NCBI RefSeq assembly: GCF_002079305.1
Contig: NZ_CP015039.1
Location: 1,137,501 to 1,201,500 of the forward strand
Source: Rhodovulum sp. P5
GTDB taxonomy: Bacteria > Pseudomonadota > Alphaproteobacteria > Rhodobacterales > Rhodobacteraceae
Length of the DNA stretch: 64,000 nt
Direction of reading: 5' to 3'
Below the pieces are notes generated by a model. The model saw only the letters and a list, made by a program, of their open reading frames with translations. It did no database searches and had not been told where the DNA came from. Each line of letters starts with the position of its first letter. Positions within the stretch are counted from its first letter, which is position 1. The position numbers were made by a program, and so were the translations under genes. Below are positions 60,457 through 64,000 of the stretch, in pieces.

Positions 60457-60547
60457 AGATTGTCCCTTCGTCTTCAACCGTCCGGCGTTCCTCCGGACGA
60501 CTCCCTCACAGTACTGTGACAATTGTTATCGTATGCAATAAGCTGCA

Positions 60548-60561
60548 TTGATCCAAGTCAT
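60548..60561 (-). promoter_or_regulatory. FNR-type box, ccoN side
   Basis: TTGATCCAAGTCAT matches TTGAY-N4-RTCAA at nine of ten informative positions, its last base differing. It lies 92 bases upstream of the ccoN start and is the nearer of two boxes in the ccoN-uspA spacer. Confidence 0.6.
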
Positions 60562-60586
60562 GCTTTCTAACTTCTCGAATTCCAGA

Positions 60587-60600
60587 TTGATCAAGGTCAA
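60587..60600 (+). promoter_or_regulatory. FNR-type box, uspA side
   Basis: TTGATCAAGGTCAA is a full match to the Rhodobacter FnrL pattern TTGAY-N4-RTCAA. It lies 67 bases upstream of the uspA start, fitting activation at low oxygen. The box is symmetrical and may serve both genes. Confidence 0.8.
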
Positions 60601-60666
60601 AGCATTGGAAGTTCAGAATGTTTTAACCTCCCCTCGACGTCTCAACCGGCGCGAAGGAGCCCACAG

Positions 60667-61506
60667 GTGGCCTACAAGACCATTCTGACCATCATAACCA
60701 ACACCGATATCGCCGACTCAGCCATCGAACCGGCGATCACGCTTGCGACACGGGAGGAGGCGCATCTGGACGTGCTGTGCCTTGGCGTGGACCGCACCCA
60801 GACCGGATACTACTACGCTGGCACCAATGCCTTCATCCAGCAGGAGACCCTGCACAAGGCGCAGGAGGATGCCGGCAAGATCGAAACGGCCGTGAAAGAC
60901 CGGCTGGGCCGCGAAGGCATCGCATGGTCGGCCGAAGCTGCCGTCGCCCAGATCGCGGGTCTCAGCCATCTTGTCGCGCAGCGGGCGCGGTTTTCCGACC
61001 TCGTCGTCATGCCCCGCCCCTATGGCGAAGGCCGCGGGATCGAGGATGAAGCCGCGACCGAGGCGATCCTGTTCGACGGGCACGCCCCCCTGCTGATCGT
61101 GCCCGAAGGCGCCGACACGGCCAATATCGGCCAGCGGATCCTGATCGCCTGGAACCAGAGCGCCGAAGCCATGGCCGCGATCAAGCAGTCCATGCCGCTG
61201 ATGCAAGCCGCCGATATCGTGAACATCGCCGTGGTCGATCCGCCCAAACACGGCCCCGACCGCTCCGACCCGGGCGGCGCGCTGTCGCAGATGCTGTCGC
61301 GCCACGGCGTGAAGTCGGAAATCTCTGTGCTTGCGAAAACCATGCCGCGGGTGGCCGATGTCCTGCAGCGTCACGCCCAAGATATGGAGGCCGACCTGAT
61401 GATCATGGGCGCCTACGGTCATTCGCGCTTCCGCGAGGCGATCCTCGGCGGGGCAACGCGCAACATGCTGGAGAAGACCGACATACCGGTGTTGATGGCC
61501 CACTAG
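60667..61506 (+). CDS. uspA: Universal stress protein, two-domain
   Basis: A 279-residue protein made of two UspA domains. The first (1-145) starts YKTILTIITNTD; the second ends with DLMIMGAYGHSRFREAILGGATRNML, which has the G-x2-G-x9-G(S/T) ATP-binding signature of Usp. The start is GTG 60667, set by an AAGGAG ribosome site seven bases upstream. It is divergent from ccoN and located between ccoNOQP and fnrL, the same place as in other Rhodobacterales. The FNR box upstream suggests induction at low oxygen. Confidence 0.9.
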   Translation: MAYKTILTIITNTDIADSAIEPAITLATREEAHLDVLCLGVDRTQTGYYYAGTNAFIQQETLHKAQEDAGKIETAVKDRLGREGIAWSAEAAVAQIAGLSHLVAQRARFSDLVVMPRPYGEGRGIEDEAATEAILFDGHAPLLIVPEGADTANIGQRILIAWNQSAEAMAAIKQSMPLMQAADIVNIAVVDPPKHGPDRSDPGGALSQMLSRHGVKSEISVLAKTMPRVADVLQRHAQDMEADLMIMGAYGHSRFREAILGGATRNMLEKTDIPVLMAH

Positions 61507-61528
61507 GGGCCATCGCGGGGGGCAAGCC

Positions 61529-62274
61529 TCAGGCGGGCATGCCCCCATCATTGTCATCGCCCGTCTCACCCAGAAGTCGATCGAAATCGGGGATCGTCAC
61601 GTGACGCTTGCCTTCAAGAATGATCACGCCATCGCGCTTCAGCGCCGATATCTGCCGGCTGACCGTTTCCAGCGTCAGACCCAGATAGTCGGCCATCGCC
61701 TCGCGCGTCAGCGGCAGGTCGAAGACAATCTTGCCCCGTGCATTGACAAGCTTGAGCGAGGTGTCGCGGCGCGCGATGATCGCCAGAAGGCTCGCGATCT
61801 TCTCGCGCGCGGTCTTGCGGCCCAGAAGCAGCATCCATTCCCGCGCCGCATCCAGTTCATCCAGCGTCATTTCCAGAAGCCGCTGCCCGATATGGGGCGT
61901 CCGGGTCATCATCTCCTCGAACGGCTTCTTGCGGAAACAGCACATCGTCAACGTCGTCGTCGCGATGACGTCATAGGCCGCCGTGTCGCGCCCGGGCGCC
62001 CCACGAAATCGGACGGCAGCAACAGGCCCACCATCTGCGTGCGCCCGTCCTCCATCGTCTGGCTGAGCGTGGCGATCCCCTCGACCACGGAGCCGACGAA
62101 ATCCATACGGTCACCCGACCAGATCACCGTCTGCCCGGCGTCATAGGTCCGGTAGTATTTGATTGCCTCGAGGTTTTCGAGTTCATCGGCCTCGCAACGT
62201 GCGCACACGGCGCGATGCCGAATGGGGCAATCCGAGCAGTCACCCTGCACCAAAGGCGTGTCGGTCGCAGCCAT
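61529..62274 (-). pseudogene. fnrL: fnrL, anaerobic Crp/Fnr regulator, disrupted by a one-base frameshift
   Basis: The oxygen-sensing FNR homologue that activates cbb3 oxidase and haem genes. The N-terminal part has the cluster cysteines CSDCPIRHRAVCARCE, then DAGQTVIWSGDRMDF and LLLPSDFVGRPG. The rest continues in another frame: TAAYDVIATTTLTMCCFRKKPFEE and a helix-turn-helix LTREAMADYLGLTLETVSRQI. The two frames switch within the GC-rich run at about 61986-62002 (GGGCGCCCGGGCGCGAC on the minus strand), where one C appears missing. Restoring it yields about 248 codons, the normal FnrL length as I recall it. ATG 62274 is taken as start; ATG 62286 is possible. Either a sequencing error or a true loss of function. 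Confidence 0.88.
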
Positions 62275-62287
62275 TCCGTCTTCCATT

Positions 62288-62301
62288 TTGATGTCGATCA
62301 A
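62288..62301. promoter_or_regulatory. Perfect FNR box between fnrL and hemN
   Basis: TTGATGTCGATCAA is an exact match to the FNR consensus TTGAT-N4-ATCAA. Its centre lies about 42 bases ahead of the hemN start and about 20 ahead of the fnrL start. It can activate hemN and may repress or autoregulate fnrL. Confidence 0.9.
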
Positions 62302-62336
62302 GGAGAGTCCCCTTGGGTAAACCTAACGCTAGTGCA

Positions 62337-63692
62337 ATGAGCACAGAATCGCAACTCACGCGTCTCGGTCTGTTCGACGCCAAGGTGCCCCGGTACACCA
62401 GCTACCCCACGGCACCCCATTTCAATGCGTCGGTGGACGATGGAGACTTCACCGGGTGGATCGACCAGATCGCGCCCGGTTCGCAGATTTCCCTGTATAT
62501 TCACGTGCCTTTCTGCCGCCGGCTGTGCTGGTTCTGCGCCTGCCGGACGCAGGGCACACGGTCCGACGCGCCCGTGCAGGCCTATCTTGAGACGCTGAAG
62601 TCCGAGATCGCCATGCTGGGCCGGCACCTGCCCAAGGGCGTGACGCTGTCGCGCCTGCACTGGGGCGGGGGCACGCCGACCATCCTGACCGCCGAGATGA
62701 TGGGCGAATTGACCGAGGCGATCTTCGCGATCACCTCGATGCACGAAAAGGGCGAATTCTCGGTCGAGATCGATCCCAACGAGATCGACGATGCACGCCT
62801 TGACGTGCTCGCTCAGGCCGGGATGAACCGCGCCTCCATCGGCATTCAGGACTTCGACCCGCAGATCCAGTCGATCATCGGCCGAATCCAGAGCTATGAC
62901 GTCACCCGCGACGCCGTCGACATGATCCGCGGCAAGGGCATCGACAGCCTGAACGCCGACATCCTTTACGGCCTGCCGCATCAATCGAACGAACGGATCG
63001 CCGAATCGGTGCAAAAGCTGCTGTCGCTGTCGCCCGACCGCGTCGCGCTTTACGGCTATGCCCATGTGCCTTGGATGGCGCGGCGCCAGTCGATGATCCC
63101 CGCCGATGCCCTGCCGACCCCGGAAAAGCGGCTGAAGCTTTACGAAACGGCGAAAGAACTGTTCCTGTGGGACGGCTATCGCGAAATCGGCATCGACCAC
63201 TTCGCACGCCCCGAAGACGGGCTGGCCGTGGCGCTTGATGCCGGCAAGCTGCGCCGCAACTTCCAGGGCTACACCGACGATACCGCGCCCGCGCTCATCG
63301 GGCTTGGCGCCTCGTCCATCTCGAAGTTCCCGCAAGGCTACGCGCAGAACCTCTCTGGCACGTCGGATTATACCGCACGCATCCGCGACGGTCGGTTTGC
63401 GACGGGCCGCGGCCATGTCTTCACCCCCGAGGACAACATGCGCAGCCGCATGATCGAGCAGTTGATGTGCGAATTCCGCATCGACACCGCCGAGATCACG
63501 GAAACCTTCGGCATCTCCAAGACGGACCTGAACAAGATGTTCCAGGACGTCGCCGATCATTTCGCGGGCTTCGTGGACTTCACCAATGACGGTCTGGTCG
63601 TGCCCGAACACGGCAAGCCGCTGACCCGGATGATCGCCCGCGCCTTCGACGCCTACGACCTGTCGAAGGCCGGTCACAGCTCGGCCATCTGA
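62337..63692 (+). CDS. hemN: Oxygen-independent coproporphyrinogen III oxidase HemN
   Basis: A radical SAM enzyme that decarboxylates coproporphyrinogen III for haem and chlorophyll without oxygen. The 451-residue protein has the motif C60-x3-C64-x2-C67 with a following Cys69 in HVPFCRRLCWFCACR, as required in true HemN. It also has RASIGIQDFDPQIQSIIGR, LYGLPHQSN and LYGYAHVPWMARRQ. I chose ATG 62337; a TTG eight codons earlier is less likely. No ribosome site precedes the ATG, while an FNR box is centred 42 bases upstream, suggesting a leaderless transcript. Unlike HemW-type proteins it carries the HemN C-terminal domain. Confidence 0.95.
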   Translation: MSTESQLTRLGLFDAKVPRYTSYPTAPHFNASVDDGDFTGWIDQIAPGSQISLYIHVPFCRRLCWFCACRTQGTRSDAPVQAYLETLKSEIAMLGRHLPKGVTLSRLHWGGGTPTILTAEMMGELTEAIFAITSMHEKGEFSVEIDPNEIDDARLDVLAQAGMNRASIGIQDFDPQIQSIIGRIQSYDVTRDAVDMIRGKGIDSLNADILYGLPHQSNERIAESVQKLLSLSPDRVALYGYAHVPWMARRQSMIPADALPTPEKRLKLYETAKELFLWDGYREIGIDHFARPEDGLAVALDAGKLRRNFQGYTDDTAPALIGLGASSISKFPQGYAQNLSGTSDYTARIRDGRFATGRGHVFTPEDNMRSRMIEQLMCEFRIDTAEITETFGISKTDLNKMFQDVADHFAGFVDFTNDGLVVPEHGKPLTRMIARAFDAYDLSKAGHSSAI

Positions 63693-63715
63693 CAAGGCCC
63701 CGACCGGACGAAACG

Positions 63716-63751
63716 CGCCCGCCCCTGAACCGGGGCGGGCGTTTGTGTCTT
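63716..63751 (+). terminator. Rho-independent terminator after hemN
   Basis: A perfect 10-bp stem, CGCCCGCCCC with GGGGCGGGCG around a six-base loop, is followed by TTTGTGTCTT. It lies between hemN and the end of the minus-strand ABC transporter gene, so it may act in both directions. Confidence 0.85.
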
Positions 63752-63794
63752 ACCATATCGACCGTGAACAACGCGGCCCCGGGAACACCCGATC

Positions 63795-64000
63795 TCAGGC
63801 CGCCCCGGCCCCCACCGTTCCGAATGCGGCCTGCATCAACGTGCGCGTATAGTCCGTCTTCGGCGCATCGAAGATCTCCTGCACCCCGCCGGCCTCGACG
63901 ATATCGCCGGCCCGCATCACCACCACCTTGTGGGACAGCGCCCGCACCACGCGCAGGTCATGGCTGATGAACAGATAGGCTAGGTCGTACTTCTTCTGCA
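63795..64000 (-). CDS. ABC transporter ATP-binding protein, C-terminal end (YejF/peptide type)
   Basis: Only the last 68 codons lie in the window; the start is beyond the edge. The visible part has the H-loop in AYLFISHDLRVVRALSHKV and the typical tail VVVMRAGDIVEAGGVQEIF followed by PKTDYTRTLMQAAF, which is characteristic of the second ATPase domain of oligopeptide/nickel ABC transporters such as YejF, GsiA or DppF. The substrate is presumably a peptide. The stop faces the hemN terminator. No Walker motifs are in view, so activity cannot be judged. Confidence 0.85.
   Translation of the reverse strand, partial: QKKYDLAYLFISHDLRVVRALSHKVVVMRAGDIVEAGGVQEIFDAPKTDYTRTLMQAAFGTVGAGAA

Noticed and set aside
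1..64000. CRISPR array, insertion sequence, prophage or integrative element boundary
   Set aside because: No regularly spaced repeats, transposase, integrase, attachment duplication or tRNA gene was recognised, and codon use looks even across the window.

Overview
The window comes from a high-GC alphaproteobacterium, most likely of the order Rhodobacterales (Rhodobacter/Paracoccus relatives). The grounds are the ccoNOQP-ccoGHIS, uspA, fnrL and hemN block, a VPLPA-CTERM protein, a membrane-anchored cytochrome c next to pheA, and a TRAP transporter. No rRNA, tRNA, insertion sequence or CRISPR array was found. Names rest on motifs and gene order only; no database search was run.

Region 1 (1-16.7 kb) is ordinary chromosome. 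It holds a FAD oxidoreductase divergent from the tRNA methyltransferase mnmD, an EamA exporter, cpdB, nudC, an SRPBCC protein, a VPLPA-CTERM surface protein, pheA, an anchored cytochrome c, a dctPQM TRAP transporter, a LHPP-like HAD phosphatase, an omega-amino-acid aminotransferase and several small unknown proteins.

Region 2 (16.9-28.7 kb) looks like a lipid and capsule locus. Two divergent paralogous KpsC/KpsS-like proteins are followed by an SDR reductase, which converges on an alpha-oxoamine synthase and a 2334-residue type I PKS (KS-AT-DH-ER-KR-ACP). The set recalls rhizobial rkpA/rkpG/rkpH/rkpJ, which serve capsular K-antigen production.

Region 3 (29.0-45.2 kb), all on the minus strand, is the highlight: a complete sulfur-oxidising heterodisulfide reductase-like (sHdr) system. 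In transcription order it encodes a HDAC-like hydrolase, LipS1-like, LipT-like, LipS2-like, a lipoate ligase, a FadL-type porin, a GATase-like protein that has lost its catalytic Cys, a DsrE-like protein, sHdrC1, B1, A, Hyp, C2, B2, a Cys-containing unknown protein, the lipoate-binding protein LbpA, a second DsrE-family protein and TusA. The likely logic is that TusA/DsrE proteins deliver sulfane sulfur, sHdr oxidises it using lipoylated LbpA, and the Lip proteins build the lipoyl group. A near-perfect 34-bp inverted repeat lies ahead of the dsrE-hdr unit, and strong hairpins punctuate the cluster.

Region 4 (45.4-52.4 kb) carries a membrane protein, a small protein with three degenerate internal repeats, a TetR regulator with a palindromic site, a penicillin-acylase-family Ntn hydrolase, a D,D-carboxypeptidase with a SPOR domain, and a FAH-family hydrolase.

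Region 5 (52.4-64 kb) is the micro-oxic respiration block: ccoGHIS, ccoNOQP, uspA, fnrL and hemN, plus the end of a peptide ABC ATPase. FNR-type boxes lie between ccoN and uspA and between fnrL and hemN. As read here, fnrL is broken by a one-base frameshift in a GC-rich stretch, which is either a sequencing error or a real loss of the anaerobic regulator.
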